Below the pieces are notes generated by a model. It was not told the DNA's origin. It was given only the letters and a program-made list of their open reading frames with translations, and did no database searches. A stretch of 61,082 nucleotides of DNA, from positions 68,056 through 129,137 of the forward strand of contig JAKACK010000001.1 of assembly GCA_021821445.1 (NCBI GenBank). Direction: 5' to 3'. Shown here piece by piece: positions 35,047 to 43,216 of this stretch. Every line of letters begins with the position of its first letter. Positions within the stretch are counted from its first letter, which is position 1. This DNA comes from Microcaldota archaeon. Its GTDB lineage: Archaea; Micrarchaeota; Micrarchaeia; Micrarchaeales; Micrarchaeaceae. A program made the position numbers and the translations under genes.

Positions 35047-36072
35047 TTATAGTTTGTATAATCCAGTTAAGAATTCACTACCATTTGGAGCAGGTTTTGA
35101 AAAATCAACTTTATTGGACAACTTTGGTGTTACACCAGTTACTATTGAGATAACCTTTACTTCATCCTGCATATCATTGGATAATCTTGCACCGAATATA
35201 ACATTTGCCTTTGAATCTAAACCATCAGTTACTCCCTCACCTAACCTTGTTGCATCATCTATGGTGAGTTCTTGGCCACCTATCACTTGAACCAAGGCAC
35301 TTTTTCCACCTTCTATATCTGCGTCCATTAATGGATGCTCTCTATTTGAACGTATAGCCTTTTCTATTTTATCTGGACCTGATCCATAACCTATATTTAT
35401 AACTGCTGTACCACTATTGCTTAAAATTGTTCTCAAATCAGCAAAATCAAGATTTATTAAGCTTGGAAGGCTTATGGTATCTGTTATTGTTCTTACTGAA
35501 TTTAATATTATGTTATCTATCGCTTCAAGTGCCTTGTCTATTGGAAGATTAGGTGCATAGCTCAACAATTTATCATTTTGTATTATTATTGTTGAATCTG
35601 CATTTTTAGAAAGCTCTGCTATTGATTCATTTGCTTTCTCTTTTCTACTTTTTTCTAATGAAAATGGATAAGTTACAAAAGCAACAACTAAAGATCCCTG
35701 CTCTTTTCCAAGTTTAGCTACATATGGGATGGTTCCACTTCCTGTTCCTCCTCCCATACCAGCAACCAAAAATAAAATATCATATCCCTTTATAGCTGCT
35801 CTTATCTCATCTTCACTAGATTCTGCTGCTTTTAATGCGACTTCTGGAAACCCACCTGCTCCTAAACCTCTTGTTGTAGCTTTTCCTATAAGAAGTTTCT
35901 TTCCTGCATGGATTATACTTAGGTGCTTTACATCTGTATTTATTGCTATTGTGTCAGCACTTTTTATCTGAGTGTTGTAAAGGCGGTTAATGGCATTGCT
36001 ACCCATTCCTCCCATTCCAACTATAGCTATCTTTGCAGATATGTTCTCAAAATTATCTTCTTCTGCTGACAC
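35047..36072 (-). CDS. ftsZ2: Cell-division tubulin FtsZ (second paralogue)
   Basis: GTP-binding filament protein of the division ring. The tubulin signature GMGGGTGSGTIP, the N-terminal KIAIVGMGGMGSNAINRL and the T7-loop region INLDFADLRTIL are present. Compared with its upstream neighbour it has a shorter N-terminus. The start is a GTG at 36072 after GAGGTTGA; it follows ftsZ1 by 19 nt in one transcription unit. Naming 1 or 2 is provisional. Confidence 0.92.
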   Translation of the reverse strand: MSAEEDNFENISAKIAIVGMGGMGSNAINRLYNTQIKSADTIAINTDVKHLSIIHAGKKLLIGKATTRGLGAGGFPEVALKAAESSEDEIRAAIKGYDILFLVAGMGGGTGSGTIPYVAKLGKEQGSLVVAFVTYPFSLEKSRKEKANESIAELSKNADSTIIIQNDKLLSYAPNLPIDKALEAIDNIILNSVRTITDTISLPSLINLDFADLRTILSNSGTAVINIGYGSGPDKIEKAIRSNREHPLMDADIEGGKSALVQVIGGQELTIDDATRLGEGVTDGLDSKANVIFGARLSNDMQDEVKVISIVTGVTPKLSNKVDFSKPAPNGSEFLTGLYKL

Positions 36073-36091
36073 AATTTCAACCTCTTTTTAT

Positions 36092-37180
36092 TTATCCAAT
36101 CATTTCCAAATCGGAGTAGGGGTTATCGGATTGCCTTTCTTTTTCTTCTAGTTTCCCGATTATGCTGGATCCTTTTACTCCTGTTACTATTGCAACTATC
36201 TCTATACCATCATCAAATCCAGGTATAATTCTTGCACCCCATTTCACATTTGCTTTTGGATCCATTCTCTCTGTTATTATTTCTCCTGCTTTTATCGCAT
36301 CTCCAATTGAAAGTGTTGCGCCTCCCGATATATGTATTATAGCACCTGCAGCTCCTTCGAAATCTACATCTAAAAGCTTGTTCTTTAGTACACCTTCTGA
36401 AGCTATATTTACCTTGTCTGTTCCTTTTCCAGTTCCTATTGCTATAAAACCAACATCACCATGACCCATTATAGATCTTACGTCTGCAAAGTCTATATTT
36501 ATAAGGCTTGGTTGTGTTATTGTCCATACTAATCCACCAATTGCTTTGGCGATTACTTCATCTGCTAATGCAAATGCTTTATCCATTGGAAGATTTGGAA
36601 CTAATTTTACAAGTCTGTTGTTATCTAATATTATAACGCTATCTGCGTATTTTCTCAATTCTTGAATTCCGGCTTCTGCTTTTACCTTTCTAACTCTCTC
36701 TAAATTGAATGGGTATGTAACCATTGCAATTACAATTGCACCCTGCTCTTTTGCAATTTGTGCAGCTACTGGAAGTGATCCTGTTCCAGTACCTCCTCCC
36801 ATACCTCCGCATAAGAATACTAATTGAGCATCTCTAAATTCATTTTCTATAAGAGGGCGGTCTACTTCAGCAGCTTTTTTACCTATAGCTGGATCACCAC
36901 CTGCTCCTAAACCTCTTGTTATGCTTTTTCCAATCATAATTTTCTTTATACGGTCATCTATTATTTTAAAATGCTGTGAATCTGTATTAAATGAGATAAA
37001 TTCAGTACCTTTTACACCTGCTTTTATAAGCCTATTTATACTGTTAGCTCCACCGCCTCCAAAACCTGCTGTAACAATCTTTATTTCAGAAGATCCGAAC
37101 TCTGAAGTTTCAGACGCATCTCCAACTTTACTATCCACACTTTGATTCCCACCAAGAAGGTCATTTACCAAATCTGTCAT
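36092..37180 (-). CDS. ftsZ1: Cell-division tubulin FtsZ (first paralogue)
   Basis: Second archaeal FtsZ type. Motifs: [55 protein letters not shown], and a T7-type loop. The N-terminal 30 residues are acidic and the C-terminus is a short linker with [12 protein letters not shown]. The two adjacent ftsZ genes probably act together, as the two archaeal FtsZ types are known to do in haloarchaea. A minus-strand TATA-like ATTATATAAT (about 37244-37253) stands upstream. Confidence 0.93.
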   Translation of the reverse strand: MTDLVNDLLGGNQSVDSKVGDASETSEFGSSEIKIVTAGFGGGGANSINRLIKAGVKGTEFISFNTDSQHFKIIDDRIKKIMIGKSITRGLGAGGDPAIGKKAAEVDRPLIENEFRDAQLVFLCGGMGGGTGTGSLPVAAQIAKEQGAIVIAMVTYPFNLERVRKVKAEAGIQELRKYADSVIILDNNRLVKLVPNLPMDKAFALADEVIAKAIGGLVWTITQPSLINIDFADVRSIMGHGDVGFIAIGTGKGTDKVNIASEGVLKNKLLDVDFEGAAGAIIHISGGATLSIGDAIKAGEIITERMDPKANVKWGARIIPGFDDGIEIVAIVTGVKGSSIIGKLEEKERQSDNPYSDLEMIG

Positions 37181-37286
37181 ACTCTATCGCCTATGAAGAA
37201 TTTAATAAATAAATATTAAAATCTTTGTTATTTTAATCTGCTATTATATAATTCATATTATCGTCGTAAGTATAAAAAAATTATTT

Positions 37287-37928
37287 CTATTTATTGATTT
37301 TATATACATTTATTATACTGCCATCTCTATTACTTATAACGGTTAAATTAAAATTTGCTATTTTTGAAGTATAATTTAAAATCCAAACATTTGTATAAGA
37401 TATATTTTTTGATGGTATTACATAATTTGAATCAAAATTTGTGACGGTAGTTATATTTTTATACCCATATTGAGTTATGTAGGAGTTTAAAGTATAATTA
37501 TTTGAATTGTAAGCACATGCCAATGCAATTGGATATAATGTTATGTTTGATGAGGGATCTCCACATGTATTACTTGCAAATATCTGACAATTTTTTGAAT
37601 ATACACTTATTATAGTTGGTGCTAATGATACAGCAGGATAATTATAGGATTCTATTTCCAATGTTGGACATACCGATTTTGTACGATTTATAACTCTAAA
37701 TGACATATTCCAACTGTTATTTGTTATCTTGGATTTGGATATACTTAACAGGGATATAGTTGAATTGGGATCATTTAATTTTATATCTTTTTCGACTATT
37801 GCTAATGCTTCATTACTTGTTAGTTTTGACGGTGCTGGTTTTGAAATATAACTATGTACAACTAATATAATTCCAAATATAATTATCAGTATTATCGCTA
37901 TTAATGCAACTTGTAGTAAAATATCCAT
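37287..37928 (-). CDS. Membrane-anchored surface protein of unknown function
   Basis: 213 aa with a single N-terminal membrane helix (about residues 5-28) and an exported Asn/Ser/Thr-rich domain with many Asn-x-Ser/Thr sequons and four cysteines (C88, C113, C121, C136 approximately). No family recognised. The position between ftsZ1 and a small soluble protein gives no clue. It may be a surface structural or sensory protein. Confidence 0.55.
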   Translation of the reverse strand: MDILLQVALIAIILIIIFGIILVVHSYISKPAPSKLTSNEALAIVEKDIKLNDPNSTISLLSISKSKITNNSWNMSFRVINRTKSVCPTLEIESYNYPAVSLAPTIISVYSKNCQIFASNTCGDPSSNITLYPIALACAYNSNNYTLNSYITQYGYKNITTVTNFDSNYVIPSKNISYTNVWILNYTSKIANFNLTVISNRDGSIINVYKINK

Positions 37929-37986
37929 ATATTAATATGGTTCAATAAGCTTTAAAAATATTGTATGAAATTACCAAATTAAATGT

Positions 37987-38451
37987 TCATCCGAATAGAA
38001 AACCAACACCTGCATTTGCGTTTGACTCCTCTTCATTTAATTTAGTTATTATCTTTTCTTCAGTTTCAGGATTTGCCCTTTTAATTGATTTGAATTTTCT
38101 TTTTAATAGTTCATCCGCTTTATCTAAAAATTCGTCGGTTGCTTTTATGTATAAATAGTAATTATCATCACTTAAACCTAAAGCAGCTCCTTCTCTGAGC
38201 TCACATTGCTCTCTCGCAAATATTATATTTAGATCTTTATCTGTTTTAAGATGTTGAAGTGCCTCCTCTCTCTTTTTAGTAAGTTCCTCTACTTGTTCTT
38301 TCATCTCTGGATGTTTAGTTAAATAATCATCTTTTGTCCATTGTTCTGGTATTGAAGGTATAAGGCTATTATCTAAATAAGGATCATAATTTATAAGATC
38401 ATTTATAGGTTTAAAATCCTCTTTACTTAATTCGTAAACTCTTTCTGACAT
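37987..38451 (-). CDS. Unknown protein downstream of eS8
   Basis: A 154-aa charged protein, helical in its second half (about residues 68-140), ending in a small-residue tail (NANAGVGFLFG). No recognised family. The ATG follows the stop of eS8 by 2 nt, so it is co-transcribed and possibly co-translated with a ribosomal protein gene, hinting at a translation-related role. That is inference only. Confidence 0.6.
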   Translation of the reverse strand: MSERVYELSKEDFKPINDLINYDPYLDNSLIPSIPEQWTKDDYLTKHPEMKEQVEELTKKREEALQHLKTDKDLNIIFAREQCELREGAALGLSDDNYYLYIKATDEFLDKADELLKRKFKSIKRANPETEEKIITKLNEEESNANAGVGFLFG

Positions 38452-38453
38452 AT

Positions 38454-38852
38454 TTATTCATCTATTATTTTAGCATTTACAAATCCTTCTCTTCCTGGTC
38501 TATTCAGTACCATTGCTTTTCCAGCTTCGGTATTTATTATAGTTCCTTTTGTTATAAGGTTTAATCTAGCAAAGTTTCTGTTATCCTTTGATTCCATAAC
38601 CGCTGTTATCTTCACTTTCTTATAACCCTCTTTTGTTATAACATTAGCAGTTGCAGCTTTCTTTAATTTATTGATTCTCTTTCCACCTCTGCCTCTATAT
38701 TTTACTTGCTCATTTTTATCTGCTAATTTTGTGGATATGAAATAGTTACCAATTTCATACCTTTTTTTATCTCTAAACTTTATTTTGTGTTTACCATTAC
38801 CATTACGCTTTGTACTTGATTTTCTATGTGTTTGCTTACTCAAAATACTCAT
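38454..38852 (-). CDS. rps8e: Ribosomal protein eS8
   Basis: Archaeal/eukaryotic small-subunit protein. Recognised from SKQTHRKSSTKRNGNGK, YEIGNYFISTKLADK and the C-terminal GTIINTEAGKAMVLNRPGRE. ATG at 38852 with GTGAT 3 nt upstream. First of a two-gene unit. Confidence 0.93.
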   Translation of the reverse strand: MSILSKQTHRKSSTKRNGNGKHKIKFRDKKRYEIGNYFISTKLADKNEQVKYRGRGGKRINKLKKAATANVITKEGYKKVKITAVMESKDNRNFARLNLITKGTIINTEAGKAMVLNRPGREGFVNAKIIDE

Positions 38853-39045
38853 TTTATCACAGTCTAACTATTATATAAATTACCCTAATCAGAATTAAAA
38901 TATAAGATATCGGATAGTATTATTATTTATAATAAATTATAAATACTTTTCATTTAGTTGAATTGAATTTATGTTATATATTTATAAATAATTGGAGATA
39001 ATATTTATTGTTAAAACTTTTGGTTACTTATAAATTGATGATATA

Positions 39046-39372
39046 ATGGCTACGATAGATGAATTTAAAAATATAGATTTAAGAGTAGGAAAAATAATAG
39101 AAGTAGAAGTTCACGAAAAGGCAAAAAAACCCATATATAAGTTTAAAGTAGATTTAGGTGAATTAGGTATAAGAGATATAGCCTCCGGAATCAGGGATGA
39201 TTATACAAAAGAAGAATTGATTGGTAAGGAGGTTGTAGTTGTTGCAAATTTAGAACCTAAGGATATAGCAGGTTTTATCTCAAATGGTATGATACTGGCT
39301 GGGGAGGATGATGAAAAGATAGCTCTTTTAACTTTAGATAGAGAGTTAAAGCCAGGAAGTAAAATATTATAA
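39046..39372 (+). CDS. Stand-alone EMAP/TRBP111-type tRNA-binding protein
   Basis: A 108-aa OB-fold protein: FKNIDLRVGKIIEVEVHEKA, then ASGIRDDYTKEELIGKEVVVV and ANLEPKDIAGFISNGMILA. This is the domain often fused to the C-terminus of methionyl-tRNA synthetase or found as CsaA. The MetRS of this genome (51354-52997) lacks it, so this protein may act with it in trans as a general tRNA-binding module. The start is the ATG at 39046. Confidence 0.88.
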   Translation: MATIDEFKNIDLRVGKIIEVEVHEKAKKPIYKFKVDLGELGIRDIASGIRDDYTKEELIGKEVVVVANLEPKDIAGFISNGMILAGEDDEKIALLTLDRELKPGSKIL

Positions 39373-39408
39373 TTATATAAAATTTTTAGATTTTGTTTAA
39401 AACTATTT

Positions 39409-42168
39409 TTATAATTCTAATATTTGAGTTGGATTATTAGTTGATTTATCTCTTTCTAATTCATAAATCTTCGCAAAATGCACGGATTTAAGATTTTCAT
39501 CATGTGTTATTATGAATATTTGTTCTACTATATTTGGCAATGTTTCACTGAATATTGATATTAGTTTATTAATTCCAGCGGAATCTAAATTGTGAGTTGG
39601 TTCATCCAATATTATCCATTTTAAATTTGGTACGATTACCATCCCTAAAGCTATCCTCAAAGTTAATGATGCTACACTTCTTTCTCCGCCACTAGCAAAT
39701 GAATCAATTGAAATAGTTTTTTCTTTTCCATCTCTTATTATAATCCCTTCAAGATTATAATCATCTTTATATACTTTCAGTAATATGGATTGATAATCAG
39801 TATATGGATATATTTCAGGCCATAAATTATACATCACTTCATTCACAGATGTGATGAGCTTTTCCCTCAAACCAGATTCTGTTTCTATTATTGCAGTTTT
39901 AAATTTTTCCAATTGAGATATCATTTTTCTCCTTTTTTCGGTTCTTTCACTTGTTTCTTCAATTCTTGTTATTTGCTCTAATTTATCTGAAATTTGTGAT
40001 ATCAAACTATTGAAATATTTTTTATCAGATTCATACTCTACCTTTATACTATTAACTTTTGAATAAACTTCATTATAGTCTGATTGGACTTTTTCTAATT
40101 GCTCTTGAGATACGGTTATTTTATCAAATTCATCTTTTTTAGCTTTTAATTTTTTTGTATCCTCTTGTATTTCAAGGTTTATCGTTTTTCTTCTTTTTAT
40201 ATATTCAATTTTTTCTTCTATGGCTTTAATTTCATTTCTAATTTTATCTAAAATCTCAGTTTCTGTTTTTATATTTGAATTTATCTCATTAAGTTTTGCT
40301 GTATTTTTTTCTATTGAATCCTTAGATTTAGATATATCTGCTTCTATTTCTATAGGATTTACCCTTCTTTTATATAAATCATTTAGACTTTTTTCTTTGT
40401 TGGAATATACTATTTGCTCTCTTTTTATAGATTCAACTTTTTCTTCTATTGATTTAATCTCTTTTCTCAATGTATCAATTTCTTTGACATTTTCATCAAT
40501 GCTTGCATTTATATTTGCTAACTCTTTTTCATTTTTTTCGCTGTTTTTTGTAAGCAATAAAATTATTTTATTTATTGATTCAGTATCCTCTAACTTTTCC
40601 TTTAATACCTCTAATTTATTCTTTTTCAAGTTTAGTATATCATTTTCAGATTTTGTGTTTTTTAATAATTCCTTATCATCGGATATTGCTTTTTTTGTAA
40701 CTAAAATCTGTTCCTCCTTTTCTTTAATCAACTTGACTTTTAAATCCGTATCAATATCCCTGTCGCATACGGGACATTTACTTATATCCTTTTTTAGTTC
40801 TACAATCCAATTTGATGTTTCTTTCAATACACCTTCATTGGATGCTATTTTGATATTTAGGTTTTCAATTTCCTTTGATTTACCTTCTAATTTTTCTTTT
40901 ATATTCTCTTTTTCAAGTTCTTTTATTTGAGATTCTATCTTCTCATTATCCTCTAATCTTTTTTGATTTGACTTTATCTCTGAATTTGCTGTTGCTATCT
41001 CTTTTGTCAGATTGATTTGTTCTTTTCTAAGTTCATCTAATTTATGGTTTAATTTATCTGCTTTTTCATTTTTTTCTGGAAGTGTCTTCTGGATTTCTTC
41101 TATGTTTTTGTTTATATCTGATAATTTTTCTTTTATATTCTCTTTTTCAAGTTCTTTTATTTGAGATTCTATCTTCTCATTATCCTCTAATCTTTTTTGA
41201 TTTGACTTTATCTCTGAATTTGCTGTTGCTATCTCTTTTGTCAGATTGATTTGTTCTTTTCTAAGTTCATCTAACTTAATAGATATCTCATTTACTTTTA
41301 ATTTTTTTGAATTGTATAAATCCTGTATGCCCTCTTCTTTAATTTCTGGGATTTTTGATACTTCAGATTTAAGTGTTTCTATCTTTGATGATATATTTGT
41401 TAACTCATTATTCAATTTATTTTTATTATCCAGCTCTAACTTAATTTTTTTTAGAGATTCGTTTAATTTTATGAGATTTGATTTATTGATTGCGTAATCT
41501 TTTTTTAGTTTATCTATCTTTTTTGATGTTTCCTCTTTTTCTAATGATAATTTTTGAAGTTGCTCTTTAAGCGCTGTTATATTTGATGAATTTAATATCT
41601 GCTCATCTTCTTTTAAAACTCTATTTATCATACCAATAACTGAAGTTGTGTTTTCTTCAACAGATGAAAAGTGATCTAGTCCAAGCATTTCATCTATTCC
41701 TTTTTTCCTTTCTCCTTTTCTCATATTGAGAAAAGAATCTAATTTATTTTGTTCTGCATAAATTGCTTTTATAAAGGTATCATAATCTATTTTTAAAAGT
41801 GATTCAATTTCCTCATTTACTCTTTTTGGTTGAGTTTGCAAATATTTTCCGTCCTTTTCTATTAATGCATCCGCACCCTTTTTCTTATTGATCTTTCTAG
41901 TAACAGAATAATCCACATTGTTGACATCGAATACAAGAGTTACAGATGCTTCTTTTAGATTTGGATTTGTATTCGAGATTAATTCTTCTAATTTTACTCT
42001 ACCTGAATTCAATGCAGGAAATGTACCAAAAAGAGCGAATGATATGGCATCTATTATAGAGCTTTTACCGGCACCCATAATTCCTAAAAGGATATTTACC
42101 CCTTTTGAAAAATCAATGGTGGTGTCGGAATGAACTTTCCAATTTTTTAGGTGGATGCTCTTTATCAT
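39409..42168 (-). CDS. rad50: DNA double-strand break repair ATPase Rad50
   Basis: SMC-like ATPase that works with Mre11 in end processing. Walker A GIMGAGKSSI (about residue 30), a zinc hook CPVCD (about 467) in the middle of a long coiled coil, the ABC signature FASGGERSVASL (about 823) and Walker B WIILDEPTHNLD near the C-terminus. Mre11 is not adjacent here; the exonuclease DP1 and the Lhr phosphoesterase are other Mre11-like proteins but not its partner. The coiled coil contains an exact internal duplication (separate entry). Confidence 0.93.
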   Translation of the reverse strand: MIKSIHLKNWKVHSDTTIDFSKGVNILLGIMGAGKSSIIDAISFALFGTFPALNSGRVKLEELISNTNPNLKEASVTLVFDVNNVDYSVTRKINKKKGADALIEKDGKYLQTQPKRVNEEIESLLKIDYDTFIKAIYAEQNKLDSFLNMRKGERKKGIDEMLGLDHFSSVEENTTSVIGMINRVLKEDEQILNSSNITALKEQLQKLSLEKEETSKKIDKLKKDYAINKSNLIKLNESLKKIKLELDNKNKLNNELTNISSKIETLKSEVSKIPEIKEEGIQDLYNSKKLKVNEISIKLDELRKEQINLTKEIATANSEIKSNQKRLEDNEKIESQIKELEKENIKEKLSDINKNIEEIQKTLPEKNEKADKLNHKLDELRKEQINLTKEIATANSEIKSNQKRLEDNEKIESQIKELEKENIKEKLEGKSKEIENLNIKIASNEGVLKETSNWIVELKKDISKCPVCDRDIDTDLKVKLIKEKEEQILVTKKAISDDKELLKNTKSENDILNLKKNKLEVLKEKLEDTESINKIILLLTKNSEKNEKELANINASIDENVKEIDTLRKEIKSIEEKVESIKREQIVYSNKEKSLNDLYKRRVNPIEIEADISKSKDSIEKNTAKLNEINSNIKTETEILDKIRNEIKAIEEKIEYIKRRKTINLEIQEDTKKLKAKKDEFDKITVSQEQLEKVQSDYNEVYSKVNSIKVEYESDKKYFNSLISQISDKLEQITRIEETSERTEKRRKMISQLEKFKTAIIETESGLREKLITSVNEVMYNLWPEIYPYTDYQSILLKVYKDDYNLEGIIIRDGKEKTISIDSFASGGERSVASLTLRIALGMVIVPNLKWIILDEPTHNLDSAGINKLISIFSETLPNIVEQIFIITHDENLKSVHFAKIYELERDKSTNNPTQILEL
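40888..41274 (-). repeat. Exact 153-bp direct repeat within rad50 (period 234 bp)
   Basis: Bases 40888-41040 and 41122-41274 are identical (153 bp), separated by 81 bp of unrelated sequence. The repeat is in frame. It encodes a 51-residue segment starting LDELRKEQINLTKEIA twice, at about residues 299-349 and 377-427, in the first coiled-coil arm. The perfect identity points to a recent duplication or gene conversion. Confidence 0.9.
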
Positions 42169-42221
42169 ATTATCAATTAGAATAATTATAATTATTATAT
42201 TTTTAAATCTATTAACAATTT

Positions 42222-42731
42222 ATGAAACATTTAAGGGAAACGATTGTTGCAGATATAATGATGGTAAAGGTTGCAAGATGGCTTAGGCTGATGGGAATAA
42301 AAGTGAGTGATGCAAAATATATAGATGATACCGACATACTTAATTATGTTAAAAAATATAAACACCCAGTTTTACTTACAAGTGATGTTGAATTTTCAAG
42401 GAGAGCAGATAAAGTTGGTATAAATGCAATATGTGTACCTGCAAAATTGGAATTTCAAGACCAAGTCGCATATGTTATAAAAAGATTGGATTATAAATTA
42501 GATAAAAATAAAATAAGTACATTATGCACTAAATGTGCGCATAGACTTCAAATTTTAAATAAAAGTGAATTAAAGGATTTAAAAAATTATAATATACCAA
42601 ATAATTCCTATAATTCATATTCTAAATTTTATTACTGTAAATACTGTAAAAAAGTTTATTGGCATGGTTCACACTGGAATCATATAATTGAAAGTATAAA
42701 ATTAATAGAGAAAAAGGCTTATAAAAAATAA
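42222..42731 (+). CDS. Mut7-C RNase domain protein
   Basis: A 169-aa Mut7-C (DUF82) protein: a PIN-like N-terminus (ETIVADIMMVKVARWLRLMG and a VLLTSDVEFSRRADKVG segment) and a C-terminal zinc ribbon (CTKCAH ... CKYCKKVYWHGSHW). Found widely in archaea as a stand-alone predicted RNase. The ligands look intact. It is divergent from rad50, with about 53 bp between them. Confidence 0.85.
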   Translation: MKHLRETIVADIMMVKVARWLRLMGIKVSDAKYIDDTDILNYVKKYKHPVLLTSDVEFSRRADKVGINAICVPAKLEFQDQVAYVIKRLDYKLDKNKISTLCTKCAHRLQILNKSELKDLKNYNIPNNSYNSYSKFYYCKYCKKVYWHGSHWNHIIESIKLIEKKAYKK

Positions 42732-42733
42732 AA

Positions 42734-42988
42734 TTATATCAAAGATTCTTCTGAAACTTCTGTCTGAGCAACTCCTTTTATTTTATTTAATTTAGCTTCT
42801 ATATCAGAAGATCCTTCTCCTTCTCTGTCATCATATGTGAAGAATACTTTAATTACCTTTATTCCAAAAGCTATAACTTCTGCACTTATACTTATTGGAT
42901 TAAGTTCTGATTTTATTGTATCCTGAAGTTTATCTACATCTACATCCTGTTCCGGGTATACTTTATATACTACGCCTACTTTTGCCAT
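42734..42988 (-). CDS. ef1b: Elongation factor 1-beta (EF-1B)
   Basis: Guanine-nucleotide exchange factor for aEF1A. The 84-aa sequence KVGVVYKVYPEQDVDVDKLQ through AEVIAFGIKVIKVFFTYDD matches the archaeal family of about 85-90 aa. The ATG overlaps the stop of the zinc-ribbon gene (TAATG), so they are co-translated, a conserved archaeal pairing. Confidence 0.93.
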   Translation of the reverse strand: MAKVGVVYKVYPEQDVDVDKLQDTIKSELNPISISAEVIAFGIKVIKVFFTYDDREGEGSSDIEAKLNKIKGVAQTEVSEESLI

Positions 42989-43158
42989 TACGGTCCCTCA
43001 AATCCACATTCTGGGCATTTATATGCATTTGTAATTTCTCTGCAATGATCACATCTTATTATATTTGCCTTCCCACATTTAGGACATTTAAATTCGCTGT
43101 ATTTATGTGTAAGTCTCCCACATGATATACATGTCTTACCTGGTAATATTTCACTCAT
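42988..43158 (-). CDS. Zinc-ribbon protein paired with EF-1beta
   Basis: A 56-aa protein with four CxxC pairs: C10/C13, C25/C28, C36/C39 and C48/C51, beginning MSEILPGKTCISCGRLTH. It belongs to the small archaeal zinc-finger family regularly encoded upstream of EF-1beta (the HVO_2753 type). The function is probably translation related but unproven. A GGAGAT ribosome-binding motif precedes the ATG at 43158. Confidence 0.85.
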   Translation of the reverse strand: MSEILPGKTCISCGRLTHKYSEFKCPKCGKANIIRCDHCREITNAYKCPECGFEGP

Positions 43159-43216
43159 TTCTATCTCCTTTTTGAATTTTTAATTAATTAAAATAGAAGT
43201 ATTTAATAATAATTCT

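Noticed and set aside
40220-40930. A 236-codon open frame opposite to rad50
   Set aside because: Phe/Ser-rich product typical of the antisense strand of an acidic/lysine-rich coiled coil; no start signals or domain.
40888-41274. A CRISPR or insertion-sequence explanation for the repeats
   Set aside because: Only two copies, both in frame inside the Rad50 coiled coil, with no repeat-spacer pattern.
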